Source of the DNA: Methylomonas paludis
Lineage (GTDB): Bacteria > Pseudomonadota > Gammaproteobacteria > Methylococcales > Methylomonadaceae
Assembly (NCBI RefSeq): GCF_018734325.1
Contig: NZ_CP073754.1
Location: forward strand, 2,728,001-2,792,000
Direction of reading: 5' to 3'
DNA length: 64,000 nt
The position numbers and the translations under genes were made by a program. Positions 39,110 through 47,742 of the stretch are shown here, in pieces. Position 1 is the first letter of the stretch, and every line of letters starts with the position of its first letter. The notes under the pieces were generated by a model. That model worked only from the letters and a program-made list of their open reading frames with translations. It had not been told where the DNA came from and did not search any database.

Positions 39110-39685
39110 TCATAGCAGATGCGATTGCTTACGGATAACAAAAAGCCGGGGCGCATAGGGACGCGGATGCTGACTGTGGATCAGTTCAACCTGATAGTCA
39201 GGTTGTCGTTCCAGCCAATCGGACAAGGCCTGCACTTCTTGATCACCGCCTTGGTGCCCGGGATAGGCCAGTACTGTCATCATGCCCCGCTCAGCCAAAA
39301 ATTTGCCAGCAGCATTCAGGGCAGCTAGTGTGGTGTGGCTTTGCGTGATCAGAGTCTTATCACCACCTGGCAGATAGCCTAAATTGAACATCACTGCTTT
39401 AATCTGACCTTTGAGGCTTTCCGGCAATAGGCGGAGCATTTGTGCATGACAAACATTAAACAGCGTGACTTTGTGCTGTGGATATTGCGCCAAGCGTGCC
39501 TGGGTAGCCGCTATGGCTTGAACCTGAATGTCAAATCCGTAGACACTACCCTGCTCTCCTACCCGTTGGGCTAAAAACAGCGCGTCGTGTCCATTCCCCA
39601 AGGTAGCGTCTATCGCCACATCACCGGGACACAAAATTTGCTCTAAACGATGATGGGCTATTTCAAGCAGTGAAACTGGTTGCAT
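39110..39685 (-). CDS. Class I SAM-dependent rRNA methylase-like protein
   Basis: Methyltransferase of 191 residues. The SAM-binding motif is AIDATLGNGHDALFLAQ and the next acidic strand is VYGFDIQVQAIAA. FNLGYLPGGDKTLITQ is the diagnostic segment of the YtqB-type 'rRNA methylase' family. The substrate is unconfirmed; a tRNA MnmM-like role is known for the Bacillus and Staphylococcus homologues. Its start overlaps the FAD oxidoreductase gene by 23 bases, and the upstream partner resembles the oxidoreductase half of MnmC. Taken together, the pair may act in tRNA wobble-uridine modification; that link is inference. Confidence 0.8.
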   Translation of the reverse strand: MQPVSLLEIAHHRLEQILCPGDVAIDATLGNGHDALFLAQRVGEQGSVYGFDIQVQAIAATQARLAQYPQHKVTLFNVCHAQMLRLLPESLKGQIKAVMFNLGYLPGGDKTLITQSHTTLAALNAAGKFLAERGMMTVLAYPGHQGGDQEVQALSDWLERQPDYQVELIHSQHPRPYAPRLFVIRKQSHLL

Positions 39686-40718
39686 AATATCGTTGAATAT
39701 CGCTGGTTTTAGGTAATGGCTGCTGGTTTGTTAGTGCAGCAATCAGCTGCAAGGCATGCCAAGGAATCGACAAACTGCCTTTGGCACCAAAGCCATTGAA
39801 AATGTGCAAGTTTTTATAATAGGGATGGCTGCCGACAAAAGCCTGTTTATCCAGGGTGGTGGGCCGAATACCGGCCTGATGTGAGGTGATGCTGACTGGC
39901 TTAAGCTGGGGACATACCTGTTGCAAGTCACTCAGCAATTTATCCTGTGCGGCTTGGCTGGGTAAGGTGTCGGTATTGCCATAACTGAAAGTTGCCCCGG
40001 TTTTAAAATGCCCGTCCGGCAAAGGTAAAAACCAGTGTCCATAATTAAGAATCAGCCGGGCATATTGGTCCGGCGTATGACAACTGAGTATTTCGCCTTT
40101 GGCCAATTGAAACGGCAAACCTCCAAACCAGGGATTGGCCAGCGCTTGATGGCCTTCACAAAACACAATATGGCGTGACTGTATATCTTGCCATTGTAAA
40201 TAAGGTTGCAGGCTAATATCCTGATAATCCAGTTGCACTTGCCGATAACAACCCTGGGCAATAAAAAATGTGCGTAATGCTGTTAATAAGGCCTGAGTTC
40301 GTAAATACCCAGTCTGAGTCTGCGGCAACACACCAAATTCGGCAACTATTCCATCTACAGCTGGTTGCCATGCCTGTAGATAAGGTTGGTATTCTTGCTG
40401 CTGCAAACGTTGCAAGGCATAAGTTTGCTGGTTCGGGTTTTGCAAAATCCGCAACATCGGCATTTCTATCAAAAAGGCCTGGGCAAAAGCCTGACTTAAT
40501 TGCTGATAACAGAGTTTTGCCGCCGGCAATAAAATTTCCATATCAGCCGCTTTCAACAAGCGTTTGCCGGTCACCGGATTGATCAATCCCGCCGCGACCT
40601 GGGAGGAATTGAGCTGAGCATTATCCAGCACTAACACACGGCATTGCTGCCGGATTAATTCCCAGGCCAGCAGGCTGCCGGCCAGTCCTTGCCCGACAAT
40701 CAAAACATCAATCTGCAT
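39663..40718 (-). CDS. FAD-dependent oxidoreductase (DAO family)
   Basis: Protein of 351 residues with an N-terminal dinucleotide fold (VLIVGQGLAGSLLAWEL) followed by QVAAGLINPVTGKRL, a segment shared with D-amino-acid-oxidase-type enzymes and the MnmC C-terminal domain. Near the end, HQAGIRPTTLDKQAFVG and NGFGAKGSLSIPW form the second FAD-contact region. The substrate is unknown; glycine/sarcosine-oxidase-like or tRNA cmnm5U-processing roles are possible. It is coupled by a 23-base overlap to the methyltransferase downstream. Confidence 0.8.
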   Translation of the reverse strand: MQIDVLIVGQGLAGSLLAWELIRQQCRVLVLDNAQLNSSQVAAGLINPVTGKRLLKAADMEILLPAAKLCYQQLSQAFAQAFLIEMPMLRILQNPNQQTYALQRLQQQEYQPYLQAWQPAVDGIVAEFGVLPQTQTGYLRTQALLTALRTFFIAQGCYRQVQLDYQDISLQPYLQWQDIQSRHIVFCEGHQALANPWFGGLPFQLAKGEILSCHTPDQYARLILNYGHWFLPLPDGHFKTGATFSYGNTDTLPSQAAQDKLLSDLQQVCPQLKPVSITSHQAGIRPTTLDKQAFVGSHPYYKNLHIFNGFGAKGSLSIPWHALQLIAALTNQQPLPKTSDIQRYYATSFTA

Positions 40719-40823
40719 AGCTTAAGCGTGCCATAAGTTGGGTATTGGTTATTAAGCCGAAATGGTTTGGTATAGCACATCCATTCTTCAATGCTGAAGT
40801 CATAAAGGCTATGCCGGGATGGA

Positions 40824-41747
40824 CTAAATAAACAGCAATAATACCAAAATCAATACCGTCAAAACATAATACCAGCGAATATCGGCCTCAACTTCAGTCA
40901 GTATGCCCAACTCGGGTGCTTGCAGGACTCGTTGCAAGTCTGCACTGTTTGTTAAACGCTGATACGCTAAGCCGGTTTCAGCGGCAAGTGATTGCAAATA
41001 GGGTTCCTGCAACGCACTAAGATGTTCGTTACCCTGCACTGCTGCTCGGCCAAAAGGTGCGTTTCGGGCATCATAGCCGTCAATTTTTTCTGGATTCAGA
41101 TCGGATTCGCCAAAGGTGGAGCGCTGGGGAACATCATCTGGGCCATAGTTACCGGTACGCTGCCCGGAATTATTGAATTTCGGTATCGCCACTGCCCGCA
41201 AACCACCACTGCCAATGATGATACCTTTGACTTTTCCTTTCAGTTCACTAAAGTCGCTGCGGTAACGTAAGTTTAGCGGCGGCGCTTCCTGACCGTCGCT
41301 GATAAATACCAGTGCGGTGTTTGTGCCAAGCAATTGTTGCATACTGTTCAACAGGCCACTGCAGATCCGACTATCCGCAGCCCAGGCCATACGCCAATCC
41401 AGGGCGGCGATACTGTGATCCAGTTCGGCATAGGCCTGACATACTTCTATCGGTTGAAACAATATGTTCACCCGGCGCTCGGTAAACACGCCCAATCCGA
41501 CTTGAGATTGACAGGGCAAGCGGCTTAATACTTTACGCAGACTGTGTTTGACAAACTCCAGCCGACTGACCGGCTTGTCCGCTAACTGGTAATCCTCTGA
41601 GTTCATGCTGCGGGTTATGTCGACAATTAACATTAACTTGGGCACTGACTGAGTTTGGCGCTGGCTGGGATATAAAGTCATGAGGAATAGCACCGGCAAA
41701 CACAAGGCCAGGCAATAGATGCGAAAATCTTTAATAATCGATTTCAA
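40824..41747 (-). CDS. mxaL: MxaL, von Willebrand-type methanol dehydrogenase maturation protein
   Basis: Membrane-anchored protein (307 residues) with an N-terminal helix (about residues 10-25), a periplasmic vWA domain and a C-terminal helix (LTVLILVLLLF). The metal-adhesion site is DITRS, with a later SDGQE segment. MxaL is known from Methylobacterium genetics to be needed, with MxaA and MxaK, for inserting Ca2+ into methanol dehydrogenase. It is the last gene of the minus-strand mxa run, 28 bases after mxaK; the usual following mxaD is not here but at 51638. Confidence 0.9.
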   Translation of the reverse strand: MKSIIKDFRIYCLALCLPVLFLMTLYPSQRQTQSVPKLMLIVDITRSMNSEDYQLADKPVSRLEFVKHSLRKVLSRLPCQSQVGLGVFTERRVNILFQPIEVCQAYAELDHSIAALDWRMAWAADSRICSGLLNSMQQLLGTNTALVFISDGQEAPPLNLRYRSDFSELKGKVKGIIIGSGGLRAVAIPKFNNSGQRTGNYGPDDVPQRSTFGESDLNPEKIDGYDARNAPFGRAAVQGNEHLSALQEPYLQSLAAETGLAYQRLTNSADLQRVLQAPELGILTEVEADIRWYYVLTVLILVLLLFI

Positions 41748-41775
41748 AACCTGGTACTCGGTAAAGGATTAAGCA

Positions 41776-42339
41776 TCATGGCAAGCCTCTGGGAAATCCG
41801 GGTAAGGTTGTCCATAATTGCGTTGGTGGCGTTTGTTGCGAGTCGGGCTGGTCGTTGCTGATACGATCAAACTCCGGCAACAGTCGTAACGCCACTTCCA
41901 GATTATATTTGGCATCCCAGAAGCCGCTGTCCAGTCGCAAGGCCTGCCGATACGCCTGTTTAGCAAGACTTAGCAGCGGCAAGGCCTGATTGATATGGGC
42001 GCCTGCAATTTCTGCCTGTGCTGCTGACAGATAGACATTGCCCAGATTGTACCGGCTCATAGCCTGAAAATGCTGGTCACCTTGACCAACAATCAGACTC
42101 AATGTCGCCAGAGCTTCCTGAAACCGCTGGTGTTGATGCAGATAAATGGCGCGCGCCAAGCGTAGTTCAGGTGCCGAGCCTTGCAGTTGTTCAAGCGCTA
42201 TATCATGCCCGGCCGCCAGTGTTGCCAAGCATAGATTTTGGCGTTGCAGCTGATATATTTTCCAACATTCGCCTACTGCAAACCCTATGCTGCTCAGTAA
42301 CACCAGCCAGATTAATTGATGTTTGACTGCCCTCATCAT
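41776..42339 (-). CDS. mxaK: MxaK, methanol dehydrogenase maturation protein
   Basis: Protein of 187 residues with an N-terminal membrane helix (LIWLVLLSSIGFAVGE) and a periplasmic helical region with TPR-like repeats (ARAIYLHQHQRFQEALA, SRYNLGNVYLSAAQ, KQAYRQALRLDSGFWDAKYNLEVA). MxaK is required for Ca2+ loading of MxaF/I in Methylobacterium; the TPR array suggests a protein-binding role. Its start overlaps the mxaC end by four bases, and mxaL follows on the same strand. Confidence 0.88.
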   Translation of the reverse strand: MMRAVKHQLIWLVLLSSIGFAVGECWKIYQLQRQNLCLATLAAGHDIALEQLQGSAPELRLARAIYLHQHQRFQEALATLSLIVGQGDQHFQAMSRYNLGNVYLSAAQAEIAGAHINQALPLLSLAKQAYRQALRLDSGFWDAKYNLEVALRLLPEFDRISNDQPDSQQTPPTQLWTTLPGFPRGLP

Positions 42340-43319
42340 TTACGCACCTCGCAATATTTCACGATTAGCCATATCCCAATTAAGCCTGCCAAAAAACGAT
42401 AACATTCAGTGCTTAAATCTTGTTTGGGCTGCAATTCCTGATAATGTAAGGGCAATTGTTCCAGTTGATTAATATCGGCGATAGCTTTTTGCATAGCCGC
42501 CGGATTTTCGGCCTCATAGGCCTGATAGGGGATAGCCAAGCTGTTAAAAAACAGGTGCAAATAACGCTCCGGCATGGCCTGGGCATTATCATCGCCCGGC
42601 TGTTCCGGCTCTGAAAAAATGCCTGGATTGTTATCTGTGCGCAGAAATAGCCAGTACAAGCGCACCTGCTGTTGTTTGAACAAGGTTCTTAAAGCTGCTT
42701 CGCTATCGGGATCAATTACCGCCGCACCGTCCGACACCAGTAAAACCAGTCTTGATCCAAGCATGGGCTGCTGATCGAAATAGGTCAATGCTAGCCCCAA
42801 ACCTTTACTGATATTGGTATAGGCCAAAGCCGGCGCAGCGGTTGCATCTATGGCGGCATGTAAGGCCACTTTATTTTCAGTGAGAGGCATCACCATTAGC
42901 GGTGCCGTACTGTAAGCAGCGATACCAATGCGATCATGCGGCCTATGATCGATAAATTCCTTGAGCAGTCGGCGTGCTGCAGCAGCTTTGGATTGTTCCT
43001 GGCCAATTGGGGTCTTGCCGGCAAAACTTTGGTCCATACTATTGCTACGATCCAGCAACAGCACTATATGTGCTCCATTACCAATACGTTCGATTTTTTG
43101 GGCCTGCAGATATATTCCTGACAAACCCAAAACGGCAACAGCGATGGTTACCGTAGCCAGCAGCCGGATTAAAATCGTCAGGATTTGCGATAATGAATCG
43201 GCGGGTATCAGCACCAGCCAGGGATAAGGTCGGAATGGCATGCTGTTTCTGAACCAGGGCAGTAACGTCAGCAGTAAGCCGGTCAAAGCCCAGGGTGTTT
43301 CAAAACCCAGATTATTCAT
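42336..43319 (-). CDS. mxaC: MxaC, von Willebrand-type maturation protein
   Basis: Membrane protein of 327 residues with BatA-like layout: N-terminal helices (FETPWALTGLLLTLLPW), a vWA domain with the MIDAS DRSNSMD, and a C-terminal helix (FLAGLIGIWLIVKY). MxaC works with MxaR, MxaS and MxaL in maturation of methanol dehydrogenase. I chose ATG 43319, which overlaps the mxaA stop as ATGA. The open frame runs upstream to 43376, but that region is inside mxaA and has no family similarity. Confidence 0.88.
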   Translation of the reverse strand: MNNLGFETPWALTGLLLTLLPWFRNSMPFRPYPWLVLIPADSLSQILTILIRLLATVTIAVAVLGLSGIYLQAQKIERIGNGAHIVLLLDRSNSMDQSFAGKTPIGQEQSKAAAARRLLKEFIDHRPHDRIGIAAYSTAPLMVMPLTENKVALHAAIDATAAPALAYTNISKGLGLALTYFDQQPMLGSRLVLLVSDGAAVIDPDSEAALRTLFKQQQVRLYWLFLRTDNNPGIFSEPEQPGDDNAQAMPERYLHLFFNSLAIPYQAYEAENPAAMQKAIADINQLEQLPLHYQELQPKQDLSTECYRFLAGLIGIWLIVKYCEVRK

Positions 43320-44203
43320 CGGCTCCCCCGTTCGATTTCCCGACATAGGCGTGATAAATCTTCCAGTTTGCCCCATGTTTCGATCTCTAGGCTGGAGTTG
43401 TTACTGTATAGAAACTGGTTGGAAAAATTGAAAAACCAGTCGAGCTGAGGCGCAATGCTTTGATATTCGGGATACACGCGGTAAAACTCTGCCAACTTAT
43501 GTTTAAACAAGGCCTGACCATATAAGCTGTTGAAGGCGTGATGCATGACTGCGAGCCCTCGGCCCAGTTCGGTTTTGGGTAACTGTTCCAATTGGCGGAT
43601 TGCCTGTTTAAAAATTCGCCGTTGACCCATGGCTGGAAAATACCCGTATTGAAAGGCCAGATAGCCGGCACAACCCAAAGCTAAACTTAAATACAGGCTC
43701 AATGCCAGACTAGCCGTAGCCAGCGGCTCTGGCGCTAGATCTGGCCGCATATACCGATTACCCTGTTGATCTGTTCTGACAGCCAGTTCCTGTAAAGGCG
43801 ATACACTAAACTGCCAGGCCGGTACCACTTGGGTCACGGCATTACCGTACTGATTAAATTCCAGATTAAAACCGGGGATTGTCAGAGTTTTCACTTCAGG
43901 GGCTGCATAAAATATTTGATAACTCAAATCAATCACAGTGGTGTGTGTGTCCGGTTGCCCCCTAATCTCGACTCGATTGAGTTGCAACCAGCGATTCACT
44001 GCGCCTTCAGCGGGTACGCTGTGAGGATTTAACTGCAGGTCAGCCCGACTTTGCACGCTGATACGATGGTGAATTTCGTCGCCAATCAGATAACCGAACG
44101 GTCGCGGGGTCTGCCAGGTAAAGTGGCTGAGTGCTGGTGGGGGCAGATTTGAGCAAGCACTGAGTAGCCCACTTAATATCAGCGCTGGGCTAAAATATTT
44201 CAT
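43316..44203 (-). CDS. mxaA: MxaA lipoprotein
   Basis: Lipoprotein of 295 residues. The signal peptide ends in the lipobox LLSAC (Cys17). The periplasmic part is beta-rich, including FGYLIGDEIHHRISVQ, and one helix lies at about residues 165-185 (SLALSLYLSLALGCAGYLAF). The tail is cytoplasmic and helical (QLEQLPKTELGRGLAVMHHAFN). MxaA is one of the Ca2+-insertion proteins with MxaK and MxaL. It overlaps mxaS by four bases upstream and mxaC by four downstream, so the block is translationally coupled. Confidence 0.88.
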   Translation of the reverse strand: MKYFSPALILSGLLSACSNLPPPALSHFTWQTPRPFGYLIGDEIHHRISVQSRADLQLNPHSVPAEGAVNRWLQLNRVEIRGQPDTHTTVIDLSYQIFYAAPEVKTLTIPGFNLEFNQYGNAVTQVVPAWQFSVSPLQELAVRTDQQGNRYMRPDLAPEPLATASLALSLYLSLALGCAGYLAFQYGYFPAMGQRRIFKQAIRQLEQLPKTELGRGLAVMHHAFNSLYGQALFKHKLAEFYRVYPEYQSIAPQLDWFFNFSNQFLYSNNSSLEIETWGKLEDLSRLCREIERGSR

Positions 44204-45054
44204 AGGGCTTGCTGTTGAAAATAGTGCGTTAATACTTCCGATCGATATTCACCATCCATGAATAATGCTTCTCTGCCAAACTCCCGGCAGGTACGCAGCA
44301 CTAATTGCCGACGCTGAGCAAATGCCTGGTTGATGCGTTGTTGTAAGGCGGGCCGCATCCATAAAGTTCGGGATCGCCCGGTTTCCAGGTCTTTAAAATT
44401 GACCAAACCCCATTTGGGTAATTCGGCATATTCGCCCTGATCCCATAACACCAACGGCACCACACGATGCGCTGACAAGATTTGCAGAATATGGCGCAAG
44501 CGTGTTAAATCAAAGTGGTAGTCTGACACCAGAAATAACAATGCAGGCCTACTAGGCAATACAGGTGCTAACTGAACCAAGCTTTCGGCTGTACCTTGGC
44601 ATTGCCAATCAAGCAAGTGTTCTGTCAGCTTGCGTACTTGATGCAGATCGGTGCCTGCCGGTAATAACCAACGCCGATCCAGATGTTGTCCGCAACCGAT
44701 AAAACCAAAATGATCGCCACACTGGAGCGCAGACTGTGCTGCTGACAGGACAAAATCCGCCAGCACCGAAAGTTTGGTGTGAACACCCCGATAAGCCATC
44801 GATGCCGATAAATCGGCAATAACATAGACATTCAATTTGCTAGGTTGCTGAAATACCCGCACCCGATAGTGCTGAAACACATCCAATACACTGGCTCTCA
44901 GATCAATGCGGCGCGGATCGGGATAAGCCAATAATGGTTCATGGCGCATAAATAATTGACCGCCACCCAACATCTGGCCTGGATGAGCACCTGGATAGGC
45001 ACTTGATCCCAACCGGGCTATACGGTAATCAAAACAGTTTATGGGTTTAGTCAT
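44200..45054 (-). CDS. mxaS: MxaS, DUF58 family protein
   Basis: Cytoplasmic protein of 284 residues with a DUF58/vWA-like fold. The opening segment SAYPGAHPGQMLGGGQLFMR and the later VYVIADLSASMAYRG are typical of MoxR-associated DUF58 proteins. MoxR ATPases and DUF58 proteins act together as a chaperone pair in several systems. In Methylobacterium mxaS lies in the methanol dehydrogenase operon; its exact role is not established. It follows the unassigned membrane protein gene by six bases. Confidence 0.87.
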   Translation of the reverse strand: MTKPINCFDYRIARLGSSAYPGAHPGQMLGGGQLFMRHEPLLAYPDPRRIDLRASVLDVFQHYRVRVFQQPSKLNVYVIADLSASMAYRGVHTKLSVLADFVLSAAQSALQCGDHFGFIGCGQHLDRRWLLPAGTDLHQVRKLTEHLLDWQCQGTAESLVQLAPVLPSRPALLFLVSDYHFDLTRLRHILQILSAHRVVPLVLWDQGEYAELPKWGLVNFKDLETGRSRTLWMRPALQQRINQAFAQRRQLVLRTCREFGREALFMDGEYRSEVLTHYFQQQAL

Positions 45055-45060
45055 GGCTGT

Positions 45061-45687
45061 TTATTGATAAACCAGCAAATACAAGCCAATCCCGGTGAAG
45101 CTTAAATACAGGGGTGCTAAATATTTGAGCGGCACTTTCAGTAACAGGTTGACCAATCCTGAACAATATTGATCATCACGGTTATAAATCGATTCTCCTA
45201 ACAGCCAGAGGAAGGCATTGATAAACATCAAGCCCAATATCGCAAACAGGCCAACATTGCTGAACAGGAAAGATTTGGTAGCCAACAGTGTCATTTTCTC
45301 ACTGGTGTGTAATAAGTTGGCCAGCAGAATGCCTATCATCAAGCTGCCTTCATCAAAGGCAACCAGAAAAAAAGTGTAACTGAGCCGACGCAACAATCGG
45401 TCTATTACCTGAATGCGTGGTGCTTTTGGGCTAAAATAAAGCAGTGGTATACTTAAACTGAACAGTAACAGCCCAATCACGGCCAGCAAAATCCAAAAGT
45501 TATAACCCACTGCGTCGTTAACTGCATTGGTGTAATAAGCTGCGTAGGCCAGATCTGCTTGTTGATCAAGAAAATTGGCGACTAAAGCGCCCGTCAGACC
45601 GACTCCGGACCAGGTCAGAAAAGTTTCCAGCCCCTGACTCAGACCGGATTTGGGAATACTGAGTTTAATTAATATACCGATTTGCAT
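45061..45687 (-). CDS. Unassigned membrane protein inserted between mxaR and mxaS
   Basis: Protein of 208 residues with five or so hydrophobic segments (for example FWILLAVIGLLLFSLSIPLLY and GLFAILGLMFINAFLWLLG). There is no signal peptide and no metal or nucleotide motif that I can see. It is not in the Methylobacterium mxaFJGIRSACKL order. Some methanotroph annotations call a gene at this position mxaP; I have not verified that it is the same family, so I leave the symbol empty. The 42-base gap to mxaR and six-base gap to mxaS show co-transcription. I chose ATG 45687; a TTG at 45696 would add three residues. Confidence 0.7.
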   Translation of the reverse strand: MQIGILIKLSIPKSGLSQGLETFLTWSGVGLTGALVANFLDQQADLAYAAYYTNAVNDAVGYNFWILLAVIGLLLFSLSIPLLYFSPKAPRIQVIDRLLRRLSYTFFLVAFDEGSLMIGILLANLLHTSEKMTLLATKSFLFSNVGLFAILGLMFINAFLWLLGESIYNRDDQYCSGLVNLLLKVPLKYLAPLYLSFTGIGLYLLVYQ

Positions 45688-45729
45688 GGTGTTCAAAAGC
45701 CAATGGATTTGTGGTGTGCCTCAAAGCAA

Positions 45730-46752
45730 CTAAGGCGCCGCGATGGTATTCAAAATGCCCTTAACCAGCTCCGGCATGATGTGCTCCCTGCGATAGCCAT
45801 ATCCGGGATTTAGAAAGATGCGATGAGTCATTATTACCTGATACACTGCTTGCATATCTTCTGGTAATAGCATGGTTCTTTGTTCTAACCAGGCTCTGAC
45901 CTTGGCGGCGCGAATAAAGTAACTCATCCCGCGCGGACTGGCTCCAGCCAGTATCAATTGGCCCATATCAACATCACTTATTCGGATACCATAATGCTGT
46001 GGCTCATTACTGGCTTTCCATAAGTCCAGGGCATAACGGCGCAGAGTGACGCTGGTTTGAATAGTGTTTTGTATGGTCTGAGACAATTGGTTTAGTTTGT
46101 CGTAGACCAAAACATCTGGCTCCAGCTCGGCCACCAAAGCATCGACATCATGATAACGCTGGTTAAACATCAATTCGTCGAGCACGGCGTCATCTATAGG
46201 CCGGTTAATGGTAATTTCCATCATAAAGCGATCCCGCGCTGCGGCGGGCAATTCGAAGGTTTCCTCTTTTTCCACCCGGTTGCGATCGGCAAATACCTGG
46301 ACGTGCGGTAATCGGTATTCCCGATTGAAAGCACTAATGCTGCGTTCCGCCATGACCCGTAACAGCAAGGCATGAACTTGCGGGCGGGCCCGATTGATTT
46401 CGTTAAAAAAGAAGATGGATAATTGTTCACCCTGTTTTAGCAAAGGCCCCGGTTCGACGCAAGGTCTGCCATCCTGATTCAAATAGGTGTAATAAAGCAG
46501 ATCTGCAGGCATTAGATCAATGGCGCCCTCAATACGCTGGTAATGTCCCCCCAGGCCTTGGGCCATGGCGCGCAACAAGGTGGTTTTACCTACGCCGACC
46601 TGACCTTCCAGCAAAACGTGACCACGTGCGAATACCGCCAGCAGCAGATGGCGCACAGCTTGTTGCTGACCAATCACCGCACGGTTGATTTGATTTTCAA
46701 ATTGTAAGGCCTGATCGCGCCAGGTGCCTAGCTGGTTATCTGTATTGTTCAT
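45730..46752 (-). CDS. mxaR: MxaR, MoxR-type AAA+ ATPase
   Basis: ATPase of 340 residues, the founding type of the MoxR family. Walker A is GQVGVGKTTLL (about residues 55-65) and Walker B is FFNEINRARP. Sensor and lid regions follow, with GASPRGMSYFIRAA near the C-terminus. It is thought to remodel the dehydrogenase or its Ca2+-loading complex with the vWA proteins MxaC, L and S. The 215-base gap after mxaI contains terminator-like hairpins, so mxaR begins the maturation half of the cluster and is probably reached by read-through or its own promoter. Confidence 0.95.
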   Translation of the reverse strand: MNNTDNQLGTWRDQALQFENQINRAVIGQQQAVRHLLLAVFARGHVLLEGQVGVGKTTLLRAMAQGLGGHYQRIEGAIDLMPADLLYYTYLNQDGRPCVEPGPLLKQGEQLSIFFFNEINRARPQVHALLLRVMAERSISAFNREYRLPHVQVFADRNRVEKEETFELPAAARDRFMMEITINRPIDDAVLDELMFNQRYHDVDALVAELEPDVLVYDKLNQLSQTIQNTIQTSVTLRRYALDLWKASNEPQHYGIRISDVDMGQLILAGASPRGMSYFIRAAKVRAWLEQRTMLLPEDMQAVYQVIMTHRIFLNPGYGYRREHIMPELVKGILNTIAAP

Positions 46753-46761
46753 AAATTCTTT

Positions 46762-46800
46762 AAAAAACTCCGATGCAGCCCTAGTGCAGCTTTATCGGAG
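46762..46800 (-). terminator. Intrinsic terminator/attenuator between mxaI and mxaR
   Basis: CTCCGAT (46768-46774) and ATCGGAG (46794-46800) pair. On the minus strand the hairpin is followed by TTTTTT (46762-46767). It lies just nine bases ahead of the mxaR ATG, so transcripts of mxaFJGI would partly stop before the maturation genes. Confidence 0.6.
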
Positions 46801-46829
46801 CTGTGAGGTTTACTAGTCTTAACAAAATA

Positions 46830-46861
46830 GCGGCTATTGCAAAATCCATTGCGGTAGCCGC
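46830..46861 (-). other. Second hairpin in the mxaI-mxaR gap
   Basis: GCGGCTA (46830-46836) and TAGCCGC (46855-46861) form a 7-base stem. A further small hairpin, CTGTC/GACAG read on the minus strand, lies just upstream in the transcript. The spacer is unusually rich in secondary structure and probably protects the 3' end of the mxaFJGI message. Confidence 0.5.
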
Positions 46862-46967
46862 CGGAATACTGTCTTGACGACAGCTGAATAAGCCGAAGGG
46901 GTACGACTTATCTTTCGATTTCCGCGATCCGGCTCAGAAATCCAAAATGACAATTGCGACAGCCTGA

Positions 46968-47249
46968 TTAATTTGCTTCGATGTCATAAACAAACTTGCC
47001 GGTTTTGCTCAGTGTTTCCCAGCGTTTCTGGTTACGAGCCTCCATATCCTTAATGGATAGTGCCTGTTTGCTCAACTCGTTAGGATCATGCTTGGGATCG
47101 TACTTGCTACCGGCGACTTTTTCCGGATAACCGGGTTTTGGTTCCCAACAGTTGCCGGCTTCCTTGCATTTGGTGCCATCGTAGGCTTGTGCCGTCATCG
47201 TCAAGCTGCCGACCAGTAAGGCCAGACTTAACATCAATTGTTTTTTCAT
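46968..47249 (-). CDS. mxaI: MxaI, methanol dehydrogenase small subunit
   Basis: Precursor of 93 residues; the signal peptide ends AQA, leaving a mature subunit of about 71 residues, the expected size. The sequence YDGTKCKEAGNCWEPKPGYP holds the two cysteines of the conserved disulfide. The rest is Lys-rich and helical (ELSKQALSIKDMEARNQKRW), as in known MxaI. It wraps around MxaF in the alpha2beta2 enzyme in the periplasm. Its presence marks a true MxaFI dehydrogenase, since the lanthanide XoxF type lacks this subunit. It is 13 bases after mxaG. Confidence 0.97.
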   Translation of the reverse strand: MKKQLMLSLALLVGSLTMTAQAYDGTKCKEAGNCWEPKPGYPEKVAGSKYDPKHDPNELSKQALSIKDMEARNQKRWETLSKTGKFVYDIEAN

Positions 47250-47262
47250 CTTGTGCTCCTCA

Positions 47263-47742
47263 TTAATGTTTTAACCATTCGGCTTTCTTGGGATCGCCTT
47301 TATAGATATGGCGGATAAAAGCCATGATGTGCAGTAATTCGTCACTACTGAAATTGACGTATTGCGGCCCCATCATGCCGTTTGCCCCACCAAACAGAAT
47401 TTCGAACAAGCCCTGATCGCTGGCCGCACGCGGGTAAGTCCAATAATCGTCGGCCAATCCCGGCCCAAGCTTGCCTTCAGCCTCATGGCCGTGACACCCC
47501 GAACAGCCTGTCATATACAGACTTTCGCCTTTTTTTACCGCTTCCGCATCCGTGTTGTAAGGATTTTTACCGGTTTGCATAAACTGTTTGAAAATCTCGG
47601 TATTGCCGCCTTTCTTAGCAAAACTCAAATCCAGAACTTCGCCAGTCAAGGCATTGCGCAGGGTAATGTCGGCTTGGGCCTGAGTTAGACCGCCCAGCCC
47701 CACCGTCATTAACGCCACGCTAAAAATGGTGCTTAATTTCAT
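47263..47742 (-). CDS. mxaG: MxaG, cytochrome cL
   Basis: Periplasmic mono-haem cytochrome c (159 residues with signal peptide ending AQA), the specific electron acceptor of methanol dehydrogenase. The haem motif is CSGCH (in LYMTGCSGCHGHEA), and a distal Met is available in GMMGPQYVNF. The N-terminal region after the signal (DITLRNALTGEVLDL) matches cytochrome cL. It overlaps mxaJ by 23 bases. Electrons then pass to a class I cytochrome and oxidase encoded elsewhere. Confidence 0.95.
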   Translation of the reverse strand: MKLSTIFSVALMTVGLGGLTQAQADITLRNALTGEVLDLSFAKKGGNTEIFKQFMQTGKNPYNTDAEAVKKGESLYMTGCSGCHGHEAEGKLGPGLADDYWTYPRAASDQGLFEILFGGANGMMGPQYVNFSSDELLHIMAFIRHIYKGDPKKAEWLKH

